Source: Thiocapsa sp. (GTDB taxonomy: Bacteria; Pseudomonadota; Gammaproteobacteria; Chromatiales; Chromatiaceae). From it: 64,000 nt of DNA. The notes beneath the pieces were generated by a model. That model was not told where the DNA came from and searched no databases. It saw only the letters and a list, made by a program, of their open reading frames with translations. The stretch is from assembly GCF_018399035.1 (NCBI RefSeq), contig NZ_CP073760.1, forward strand, positions 4,402,501 through 4,466,500. The letters are read 5' to 3'. Numbering within the stretch: the first letter of the stretch is position 1; each line of letters starts with the position of its first letter. A program made the position numbers and the translations under genes. This document shows positions 43,383 through 49,881 of the stretch, piece after piece.

Positions 43383-43679
43383 CTTTCGTTTTGCTCCCTT
43401 GATGACCGCCTTCGGGCGGTCCGACGTCGCGCTGTCCGTCGAAACTCGACGCGAGTCCAATGAACAGCCCTGATCTTTCAGCCAGTGTAGATCACTCGAC
43501 GGAGAGTCCTGCGCGGCTCCGGTGCATCTTCCGAGATGCCGGCCGCCGTGCGGATGACGCCCTGGTACAGCACGTCAGATGTGTCGAGCCCGTTCGTTGT
43601 CGTAATCGTGGTCATGGTCGTATCGATCGTCGATGACGACAATGGTCTCGGACGGTCTCGGAATCACTGCACTGCTCCA
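43383..43679. repeat. Intergenic cassette, copy 1 of a ~540-bp duplication
   Basis: This gap and the last ~230 bp of the LRR gene (43383-43912) recur at 45402-45937 with about 90% identity. The gap presumably carries the protease promoter (minus strand). It includes the hairpin CGTTGTCGT...ACGACAATG at 43594-43645, whose 32-bp interior is inverted relative to the other copy. No gene is supported in the gap. Confidence 0.85.
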
Positions 43680-45188
43680 CTAGCGTGAGTGCGTCGGATT
43701 CGCGACTTTCACCGGACGTGCGTCACGCGATAACTCGAGCGCGTCCGGGCGCGCGCCGATCTCCCGGAGCAACGCCGCGAGATCGGCATCAAGGAGCCAC
43801 TGGAGCTCCGTGGCAAGCGCCGGGCCGGCACCGACCATCAGTCGTGTGGCGAAGTTGCGGATGGCCGCCGATTCGCGCGCGTCGATCACCGGCGTGATGC
43901 CGAGCGTCAGGTCGAGCAGGTCGGAGTGCAGGAGCCGCAGGAGACCCACCGCCCGCAGGGCGAGGCGCGGATCGGCCAGCAGACGCCCGCTGACCTCCTG
44001 ACTGTGGCGGTAGTAGATCCCGATCAGTCGACGCCCGGTGTCGGAACCCGCGAGCACCTGGTCACGCAGGGCGCGCAGGTCGCCGAGCCAGGTGTCGGCG
44101 ACGGGTCGACCCGTGAGCGCGGCCTCGGCGGGGCAGATGGGCTGAGATCCGACGCATTTGTCGGGTGGGTAGATCCATAGATCCTGGCGGGCGAGCAGAG
44201 TATCCAGTTGCTCGCAGGGAATGTGGTTATTCCGGAAGAGGTTGATGGTGATCCATGATTGTGAAAGTAGGGGCCGCACGTCGGTGATCTCGGGGTTAGA
44301 GTCGAGTCCGAGATAGCCCCAATCACTCCCATCCAGGCGTGGGAGTGAGGCGAGGTCGCTGATGTGATTGTTGCTGATGTCGATGACTTTCAGCGCCGTC
44401 AAGCCGGCCAGCGGCGAGAGGTCGCTGATTTGGTTGTCTTCGATGTAGATGGCTTTCAGCGCCGTCAAGCCGGCTAGCGGTGCGAGGTCGCTGATTTGGT
44501 TGTCCGAGAGGTAAACCGCCCGCAGCGCCGTCGAGCCGGCCAAGGGCGCAAGGTCGCTGATTTGGTTGCCCCAGAGGTAAACCGCCCGCAGCGCCGTCGA
44601 GCCGGCCAACGGCGCGAGGTTGCTGATTTGGTTGTCGGAAAGTGCGAGGACTTGCAGTGCCGTCAAACCGGCCAGCGGTGCGAGGTCGCTGATTTGGTTG
44701 TAACTAAGATCGAGAAATTCCAGCGCCGTCAAACCGGCCAGTGACGGGAGGTCGCTGATTTGGTTGTAACGAAGATCGATGGATTCCAGTGCCGTCAAGC
44801 CGGCCAGCGGCGCGAAGTCGCTGATTTGGTTGTAATGAAGATCGATGGATTCCAGTGCCGTCAAGCCGGCCAGCGGCGCGAGGTCGCTGATTTGGTTGGT
44901 CCAAAGGAAGAGGTCTTGCAGCGCCGTGAAGACCTCGATGCCGCCGAGCGCGCTGATGTCGTAGTCGAAGCAGACGAGCCAGGTCGTGCTCGGGTCCGCG
45001 CCTTGATCGGCGATGCACTGCGCCAGATTGGGGTCTTCGAAAGACGCGGGCGCCACGGCGGAGCGTGCCGGAACCGACTGGCTGCCGAGGTCGTCGAGTG
45101 GACCTCGGGCGAGGCCGAGACTGGAGCTGCAGCAGAGCAGCAGCGTACCTGCGATGACGAATGTCGAACGAAACACCGAGCCTTTCAT
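43680..45188 (-). CDS. Secreted leucine-rich-repeat protein (internalin-like)
   Basis: A 502-residue protein with signal peptide (STFVIAGTLLLCCSSSLGLA). Nine or ten 22-residue leucine-rich repeats (consensus xLxNQISDLAPLAGLTALxx) cover about residues 85-290 and are encoded by 66-bp tandem DNA repeats. A C-terminal helical domain (about 365-490), beginning LRALRDQVLAGSDTGRRLIGIYYRHS, resembles that of the neighbouring protease and the helical part of CFI-box C-terminal regions. Predicted to be secreted and protein-binding. No sorting signal or membrane anchor is evident at the C terminus. Confidence 0.88.
   Translation of the reverse strand: MKGSVFRSTFVIAGTLLLCCSSSLGLARGPLDDLGSQSVPARSAVAPASFEDPNLAQCIADQGADPSTTWLVCFDYDISALGGIEVFTALQDLFLWTNQISDLAPLAGLTALESIDLHYNQISDFAPLAGLTALESIDLRYNQISDLPSLAGLTALEFLDLSYNQISDLAPLAGLTALQVLALSDNQISNLAPLAGSTALRAVYLWGNQISDLAPLAGSTALRAVYLSDNQISDLAPLAGLTALKAIYIEDNQISDLSPLAGLTALKVIDISNNHISDLASLPRLDGSDWGYLGLDSNPEITDVRPLLSQSWITINLFRNNHIPCEQLDTLLARQDLWIYPPDKCVGSQPICPAEAALTGRPVADTWLGDLRALRDQVLAGSDTGRRLIGIYYRHSQEVSGRLLADPRLALRAVGLLRLLHSDLLDLTLGITPVIDARESAAIRNFATRLMVGAGPALATELQWLLDADLAALLREIGARPDALELSRDARPVKVANPTHSR
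44390..44930. repeat. 66-bp tandem repeats encoding LRR units
   Basis: Eight or more units contain GGTCGCTGATTTGGTTG and GCCGTCAAGCCGGCC at 66-bp spacing, entirely within the LRR gene. High identity between units suggests recent expansion or homogenisation. Confidence 0.9.
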
Positions 45189-45401
45189 CCAACATCTCCT
45201 TGAAGCACCGACATGTTAGGTGCGCACGCTCTCGGTAACCGGCTTCGTGGTATCGGGCAAACACATTGGTCGGGAGAGGTCTGCGCCGGGTCGCTGGCTC
45301 GATGGAAACCAAGGTCGGAACCCAAGGTCAAATCCTTGCCGGGTGCATCCGTTTCGTGTCAGCTCAACGACGAAGCTTAGACGAACCCGGATCAATAGCA
45401 A

Positions 45402-45937
45402 GCTTCGTCTTGCTCCCTTGATGGCCGCCCGCGGGCGGTCCGACGTCGCGCTGTCCGTCGACACTCGACGCGAATCCAATGAACAGCCCCGATCTTTCAG
45501 TCAGCGTAGATGACTCGGCGGAGATTCCTGCGCGGTTCCGGCGCATCTTCCGAGACGCCGGCCGCCGTGCGGATCACGCCCTGGTGCAGCACGTCAGATG
45601 TGTCGAGACCGTTCGTTGTCGTCATCGACGATCGATACGACCACGATTACGATTACGACAACGAAGAGGATCTCGGACGGTCTCGGAATTTCTGAACCGT
45701 TGCACTAGCGCGAGTGCGTCGGACTCGCGACATTCACCGGACGTCCGTCACGCGATGACGCGAGCGCGTCCGGGCGCGCGCCGATCTCCCGGAGCAACGC
45801 CGCGAGATCGGCATCGAGGAGCCACTGGAGCTCCGTGGCAAGCGCCGGGCCGGCACCGACCCATCAGGCGCGTGGCGAAGTTGCGGATGGCCGCCGATTC
45901 GCGCGCGTCGATCACCGGCGTGATGCCGAGCGTTGCC
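45402..45937. repeat. Duplicated cassette, copy 2 (LRR-gene tail plus intergenic region)
   Basis: About 90% identical to 43383-43912. 45711-45937 matches the last ~75 codons of the LRR gene but has a one-base insertion (CCCATCAGG versus CCATCAG near 45860), so the frame is broken: it is a pseudogene tail. 45402-45710 matches the intergenic cassette and lies upstream of the LRR gene as it does upstream of the protease gene. Confidence 0.87.
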
Positions 45938-45997
45938 GTCAAAGCAAGGGGGCCGGGCGCCCAAGAAGAAACTTTGGGGTTAAGAAGAAACTTTGGA

Positions 45998-46136
45998 GTC
46001 AGGTCTTGATATGCGACATCCGACCAGAAGTGGGGGACGTCCCCGTCCGGTTGCCTGCGTGAGCACATCAATGCAACACCTCATCCAGGCTTTGGGCGAC
46101 CAGGATGCGCTCGGACCAGTCCAAAAGGGTGTCGGG
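45998..46136 (-). pseudogene. Duplicated tail of the Rpn-like nuclease gene
   Basis: 139 bp nearly identical to 46878-47016 (offset exactly 880). It encodes DPDTLLDWSERILVAQSLDEVLH plus the downstream flank beginning GGTCAGGTCTTGATATGCGA. Only the C-terminal codons are present. The rest of 45189-46303 outside the duplications shows no gene I can support. Confidence 0.85.
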
Positions 46137-46303
46137 GTCTTGGCTCTCACGTTTAACACCTTTCGCTGAGATCCTGCGCGCACTTCGTTGTGTTCAAGAG
46201 GTTTCAGGCTCGAATCATTCGGGAAAACGGGCTGCCCTGTTCCGGGAGGGTCCGCATGAAGGCTCGCGAAGAGCTGACTTCGCGTTAGCCCTTCGTCTTG
46301 CCG

Positions 46304-46588
46304 TCAGTACACCTCGTCGTGAGTTCCGATATCGAGCAACAGGATCACTTCCTCACCGCTTTCCGGGTCGGGCTGTAGTGCAAAAACCACTCGACAATCG
46401 TAACCGCAGGAGCATGCCCATAACCCCAGAAGGCTGCCGCTCAACTTGTGCGTTCCGAGTGCGGGTGAAAAAACGTCGGTCTGCAGATTCCGGAGCACCC
46501 CATCGATATTGCCCTGCAGCGTTCTGTCTCGCTTGACCAGCTTGCGGTACGCGCGACGAAACTTGGGCGTGACGACGAGCGGTCTCAT
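46304..46588 (-). CDS. RelE/YafQ-like mRNA interferase toxin
   Basis: A 94-residue RelE-superfamily protein: LVVTPKFRRAYRKLVKRD, LGTHKLSGSLLGLWACSCGYDCRVVFAL and VILLLDIGTHDEVY. This is the pattern of type II toxins that cleave ribosome-bound mRNA; the C-terminal GTHDEVY is characteristic. The ATG overlaps the antitoxin stop (46585-46588), antitoxin first. It appears intact. Confidence 0.88.
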   Translation of the reverse strand: MRPLVVTPKFRRAYRKLVKRDRTLQGNIDGVLRNLQTDVFSPALGTHKLSGSLLGLWACSCGYDCRVVFALQPDPESGEEVILLLDIGTHDEVY

Positions 46589-46818
46589 TCTGCATCCGCG
46601 AGGGTCCGGTGTAGATCATCGATGGCGTCCTCGGCAGGCTGGGCCTTCAACTTTCCCTCATGAAACATCGCGATTGACCGTCGCGCGTCCGCAGCCATCT
46701 CGTCACGTCGTGCCTCGTTTTGACGGTGACGCAGGATACCGATCAACATCTCTCTCTGGTCGGGCGGCAACTGCAGTGCGGTGTTGATGACTTCATCCAA
46801 GGTGACGCGGTTCAACAT
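46585..46818 (-). CDS. Antitoxin paired with the RelE-like toxin
   Basis: A 77-residue protein: MLNRVTLDEVINTALQLPPDQREMLIGILRHRQNEARRDEMAADARRSI. This is typical of the small antitoxins upstream of such toxins, with a helical N-terminal dimer segment and an acidic C-terminal tail (EDAIDDLHRTL). Coupled to the toxin gene by four overlapping bases. Confidence 0.83.
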   Translation of the reverse strand: MLNRVTLDEVINTALQLPPDQREMLIGILRHRQNEARRDEMAADARRSIAMFHEGKLKAQPAEDAIDDLHRTLADAE

Positions 46819-46947
46819 CCTTGAATTCCTCCGACGGTGTGAATGGGGTCTAGGGTCATGCGCACAGGGGGAATGGGGTCAGGTCTTGATATGCGACATC
46901 CGACCAGAAGTGGGGGACGTCCCCGTCCGGTTGCCTGCGTGAGCACA

Positions 46948-47690
46948 TCAATGCAACACCTCATCCAGGCTTTGGGCGACCAGGATGCGCTCGGACCAGT
47001 CCAAAAGGGTGTCGGGATCGGCTTGCGTAATCCGGGCGCGCACCGGTTCGCTCGGGGGGCCGAATTTGCGCTCGATGAGACGCAGCAGCATCTTGGCCGC
47101 GCCGCGCCGCGCCGCGCCGCGCTGCTCGCCGCGTTGCTCGCCTTGTTCGATATATTTCTCGATGAATGTCTGCATCAGCGGTTCTCCGGGTCGGTGCTCG
47201 ATCAGCAACGTCCGCACGTCCTGCTCGTCCAGGCGCCGGGTACCTTGGACCAAATACCGAGCGCACGTGGGTTTTTCGTCGCATGGCACGCCCCGCGCAC
47301 GCCGGGCCGGCGTTGCACCTCCTCGCCGTAGGGGCCGCTACGCCTCGTCGGCGCGCCTTGTCCCGACGCGCGCGGAACGCACCCTGCTTTCCGAAAAACC
47401 CACGCGCGCTCGGTATAGTAGCGCAGGAGTGATTCCAGGATGTCGAGCGCCGTGGGCTGGTCGATGACCGTATCGATCAGGTCCAGCAGCTCGCGCAGGC
47501 GCTCGCGGGGTTTGTCGCTGTAGATGTTGCGCAAGGCCAGTTGGATCAGCCGGGTGAGGAGCTCGCCCTTGATCTCTGCGTCGTTGCGGGCGGAGATGTC
47601 GTGCAGGTCATAGCGGAACTGCGGCACGTAGGGTGCCAGCGCCTCGGGAAGCGGGCTGACTAGATCGCGGGGAATCGGGGTCGGGTCTTT
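46948..47690 (-). pseudogene. Rpn-family (DUF4351) nuclease/transposase-like gene, truncated and interrupted
   Basis: The C-terminal part reads VQGTRRLDEQDVRTLLIEHRPGEPLMQTFIEKYIEQGEQRGEQRG, then KMLLRLIERKFGPPSEPVRARI...SLDEVLH (DUF4351). The upstream part reads LPEALAPYVPQFRYDLHDISARND...TALDILESLLRYY. A 161-bp MITE (47255-47415) separates them; removing it restores one frame (RYYLVQGTRRL). The N-terminal PD-(D/E)XK catalytic half is absent, replaced near 47690 by a piece of another gene. Rpn proteins are recombination-promoting nucleases; this copy cannot be functional. Confidence 0.85.
47255..47415. mobile_element. TACCGAGC MITE, 161 bp, inserted in the Rpn-like gene
   Basis: Ends are 24-bp inverted repeats (TACCGAGCGCACGTGGG... 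/ ...CCCACGCGCGCTCGGTA) with two mismatches. Interior edges match the 90-bp element at 37571-37660; about 70 extra bp lie in the middle. No coding capacity. No clear target duplication longer than two bases. Confidence 0.87.
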
Positions 47691-47810
47691 CCTTTTGCCA
47701 ATAGGGCCACTCGCTTTTTCTCCCACTCCTGCAGGGCCTCCCGAACGATATCGCTGAGGACAATATAGCCATCTCGGCCTGAAGCCAGCCGCAATTGAGT
47801 CAGCTTTCAC
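47690..47810 (-). pseudogene. Ribbon-helix-helix (ParD-like) antitoxin fragment
   Basis: The frame KLTQLRLASGRDGYIVLSDIVREALQEWEKKRVALLAKGKT resembles the middle of ParD/CopG antitoxins (ASGRYxSxSEVVREALR). Neither start nor full C terminus is present. It is fused to the 5' edge of the Rpn-like gene remnant. Confidence 0.5.
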
Positions 47811-47841
47811 CGGAACTCCGTGCTCACCGCCCGGACAGCCC

Positions 47842-48252
47842 TCACGACGCGACCCAACTCACCACCGTCCGCCCGAGCACCCGATCGAATTCACCGGTGT
47901 TGTGGGTGACCAGGGTTGCGTTCTTGGCCAAGGCGTGGCACGCGATCCAGAGATCATTTCCACCGATCGGGGTCCCGGCAGGCTTGAGTCGGGTGCATTG
48001 GGCTGCGTAGTGGTGGCAAATGCTGCGGTCGGTCGGGTAAGAGACCGGGACTTGCCGGGCGAGGCTCCCCATGCGCCGCAGGACCTCGGGTTTCCGAGTA
48101 CTGCGTTCGGCTCCTTTGAACAGCTCGGCGTAGGTCACGAAGGACATGCACAACACATCTTCGGCCGGCAGGGCATCGATGCGCTCTGCGATGCCCGGCG
48201 GACGATTCTTGATGAGATAGATCGGGATGTTGGTGTCGAGCATGTATCGCAT
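47842..48252 (-). CDS. vapC: VapC PIN-domain toxin
   Basis: A 136-residue PIN ribonuclease with all four acidic positions: MLDTNIPIYL (Asp), SFVTYAELFKGAERS (Glu), GTPIGGNDLWIACHAL (Asp) and THNTGEFDRV (Asp/Glu). Length normal, so probably active. The upstream VapB gene has lost its N terminus to an IS3-family insertion, which would leave the toxin poorly controlled unless it is silent. Confidence 0.9.
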   Translation of the reverse strand: MRYMLDTNIPIYLIKNRPPGIAERIDALPAEDVLCMSFVTYAELFKGAERSTRKPEVLRRMGSLARQVPVSYPTDRSICHHYAAQCTRLKPAGTPIGGNDLWIACHALAKNATLVTHNTGEFDRVLGRTVVSWVAS

Positions 48253-48440
48253 CGATCCTCCCTGTCCTGCGGCAACTGCCGTTGCGCACGATCCTCGTCC
48301 TGTGCGGCGACAAAGTCCTCGTCGAATCCCTTGAGAACCTCTAGCAGTGCTTGACCTCGGCCTTCGTGCAGCGGGTGCAGGATCAGATCGCCATTCGTGG
48401 TTCGGGTGATCTCGACCCGGTCGGTTAAAGTGGACCCCAT
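48245..48440 (-). pseudogene. VapB antitoxin, N-terminal DNA-binding part replaced by IS end
   Basis: The frame reads VEITRTTNGDLILHPLHEGRGQALLEVLKGFDEDFVAAQDEDRAQRQLPQDRED, the middle and toxin-binding tail of an AbrB-type VapB. The first ~25 residues of the DNA-binding swapped hairpin are missing. The only ATG (48440) and the codons MGSTL lie in the IS3 terminus. The frame also lacks its normal stop before vapC and continues into it. Autoregulation is probably lost; toxin neutralisation might remain. Confidence 0.72.
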
Positions 48441-48464
48441 GTCCAGGACAGTTTTCTGCCGAGT

Positions 48465-49739
48465 TTAAGCTGCGCTGGTTGCCTCAATTGCAGCGCCTTG
48501 GCGCTGCCCCGGCTCGGCCGCGGGTTCGTCCCCGGCGGAGCGTAGCGCAGCCGGGGACGAACCCGCGGCCGAGCCGAAACGGTCCACGATCCTGGCGCCG
48601 CCACCTTCCCCCGAGCCGTACACCGCCTCGGGCGTGCGGTTACCCAACCCTTGGTGCGGCCGCTCGCCGTTGTAGAAGGCGAAATACTCGGTCAGCCCAA
48701 GCAGCAACTCGGACACGGTGGCGTAGCCCTTGAGATAGATGTCCTCGTATTTCACGCTGCGCCACAGGCGCTCGACGAAGATGTTGTCCAACGCGCGTCC
48801 CCTTCCGTCCATGCTGATGGCGATCCCTGCGTCCAGCAGCACCCCCGTGAAGGCCTTGCCGGTGAACTGCGAGCCTTGGTCGGTGTTGAATATCTCGGGC
48901 GTGCCATGGGTGCGCAGGGCGTCTTCCAGGCAGTCCACGCAGAACCCCGCCTCCAGGGTATTGGACAGCCGCCAGGACAGCACCCGACGCGAGTACCAGT
49001 CCACAACAGCCACCAGGTAGGCGAACCCGTGCTCCAGGCGAATGTAGGTGATGTCGGTGCTCCACACCTGGTTGGGGCGCCTGATCGCCAGCCCGCGCAG
49101 CAGGTACGGGTAGATCTTGTGCTCGGGGTGCGGCTTGCTGGTGGCCGGCCCCGGCGCCATGCCCGCCAGCCCCAACACCCGCATGAGCCGCTGCACATGT
49201 TTGCGGTTGACGGTATGCCCCTGTCCCTTCAGGTACACCACCATCCGCCGACTGCCATAGAACGGCCGAGCGGTGTACTGGGCGTCGATCAGCTCCAACA
49301 GCCGCAGGTCCAGCGCATCCACCGCCTCCTCGGCATGCGCTTCATACACCCGGGAGCGCGCTACCCCCGCCAACGCACACTGCCGGCTCACCGCCAGGCC
49401 CCCGGCTCCTTTTCCTACTGCCCGCTCGATCCACGCCCGCCGCACGCTCACAGGCTCACCCCGGACTTTTTTTTCAGCCAATCCAACTCGACCTTCAGCC
49501 GCCCGATCTCGCCATAGAGCCGGTCCGCATCCCCGGCCCGTCCACTTTTTCGGCCCACGCTTGGTCGCGAACAGGCTCTCCGCCCGATCCTGGATCTCCC
49601 GCTTCCACTGGCCAACCTGGACCGGATGCACCCCGTGCTCCTGCCCGATCTCGTTGACCGTCTTGACCCCGCGGATCGCCTCCAAGCCGACCTTCGCCTT
49701 GAAGGCCGCCGTGTACGTCTTGCGCTTCGCTTCGCCCAT
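48465..49739 (-). CDS. IS3-family transposase, OrfA and OrfB in one frame
   Basis: 424 residues. OrfA part: TYTAAFKAKVGLEAIRGVKTVNEIGQEHGVHPVQVGQWKREI (helix-turn-helix). OrfB part: rve integrase core with Asp in VWSTDITYIRL, Asp in FNTDQGSQFT and Glu in DNIFVERLWRSVKYEDIYL. Between them about 33 residues (WTGRGCGPALWRDRAAEG) are out of frame; the other frame reads ADRLYGEIGRLKVELDWLKKK, the usual OrfA zipper. A one-base deletion near 49545 (AAAAAGTGG) and the A8 slippery run at 49467-49474 explain this. The helix of OrfA is therefore scrambled, and activity is doubtful. Confidence 0.87.
   Translation of the reverse strand: MGEAKRKTYTAAFKAKVGLEAIRGVKTVNEIGQEHGVHPVQVGQWKREIQDRAESLFATKRGPKKWTGRGCGPALWRDRAAEGRVGLAEKKVRGEPVSVRRAWIERAVGKGAGGLAVSRQCALAGVARSRVYEAHAEEAVDALDLRLLELIDAQYTARPFYGSRRMVVYLKGQGHTVNRKHVQRLMRVLGLAGMAPGPATSKPHPEHKIYPYLLRGLAIRRPNQVWSTDITYIRLEHGFAYLVAVVDWYSRRVLSWRLSNTLEAGFCVDCLEDALRTHGTPEIFNTDQGSQFTGKAFTGVLLDAGIAISMDGRGRALDNIFVERLWRSVKYEDIYLKGYATVSELLLGLTEYFAFYNGERPHQGLGNRTPEAVYGSGEGGGARIVDRFGSAAGSSPAALRSAGDEPAAEPGQRQGAAIEATSAA
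48510..48576. repeat. 27-bp perfect palindrome arms inside the IS
   Basis: 48510-48536 and 48550-48576 are perfect reverse complements around a 13-base loop (GGAGCGTAGCGCA). The arms begin CGGCTCGGCCGCGGG. They lie in the last codons of the transposase frame, beyond the conserved integrase domain. No T run follows in either direction, so it is not a classical terminator. Confidence 0.92.
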
Positions 49740-49828
49740 TTTCCTATTGCCCCTTTCGGTTAGGAGGCAGCTTAAACTACTGTCCGATTTTCGGGGTCCA
49801 CTTTAGTCTGCCAACAGAGCCTTGGATG

Positions 49829-49881
49829 GAGGGTGTCGCAGCCTCCCGCATCGACACCCTCCGCGGGCCGTGCGCACGGCC
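49829..49881. repeat. GGGTGTCG-CGACACCC hairpin repeat, copy 2, plus palindrome at the bciB end
   Basis: GAGGGTGTCG faces CGACACCCTC (49829-49866), nearly identical to 41757-41799. It is followed by the perfect 16-bp palindrome GGCCGTGCGCACGGCC ending at the bciB stop codon. Either could attenuate transcription leaving bciB (minus strand). Confidence 0.65.

Larger units (their letters stand above)
48426..49805 (-). mobile_element. IS3-family insertion sequence, ~1.38 kb
   Basis: The inverted ends are TAAAGTGGACCCCATGTCC... and, from the right, TAAAGTGGACCCCGAAAATC, sharing 13 perfect outer bases and GGACAGT further in. A DDE transposase fills the element. No certain target duplication is seen. 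It separates the vapB remnant from the photosynthesis cluster. Confidence 0.88.

Noticed and set aside
44390..44930. Regularly spaced repeats resembling a CRISPR array
   Set aside because: 66-bp units without spacers that encode 22-residue LRR motifs in frame; no cas genes nearby.
45748..46071. Minus-strand frame containing LGITPVIDARESAAIRNFATRLM as a gene
   Set aside because: It is the duplicated LRR-gene tail with a one-base insertion, so the frame after TRLM is nonsense.
47202..47810. Single 202-codon minus-strand frame as a gene
   Set aside because: Its last third is translated MITE sequence and its first third is an out-of-frame antitoxin piece; only the middle is Rpn-like.
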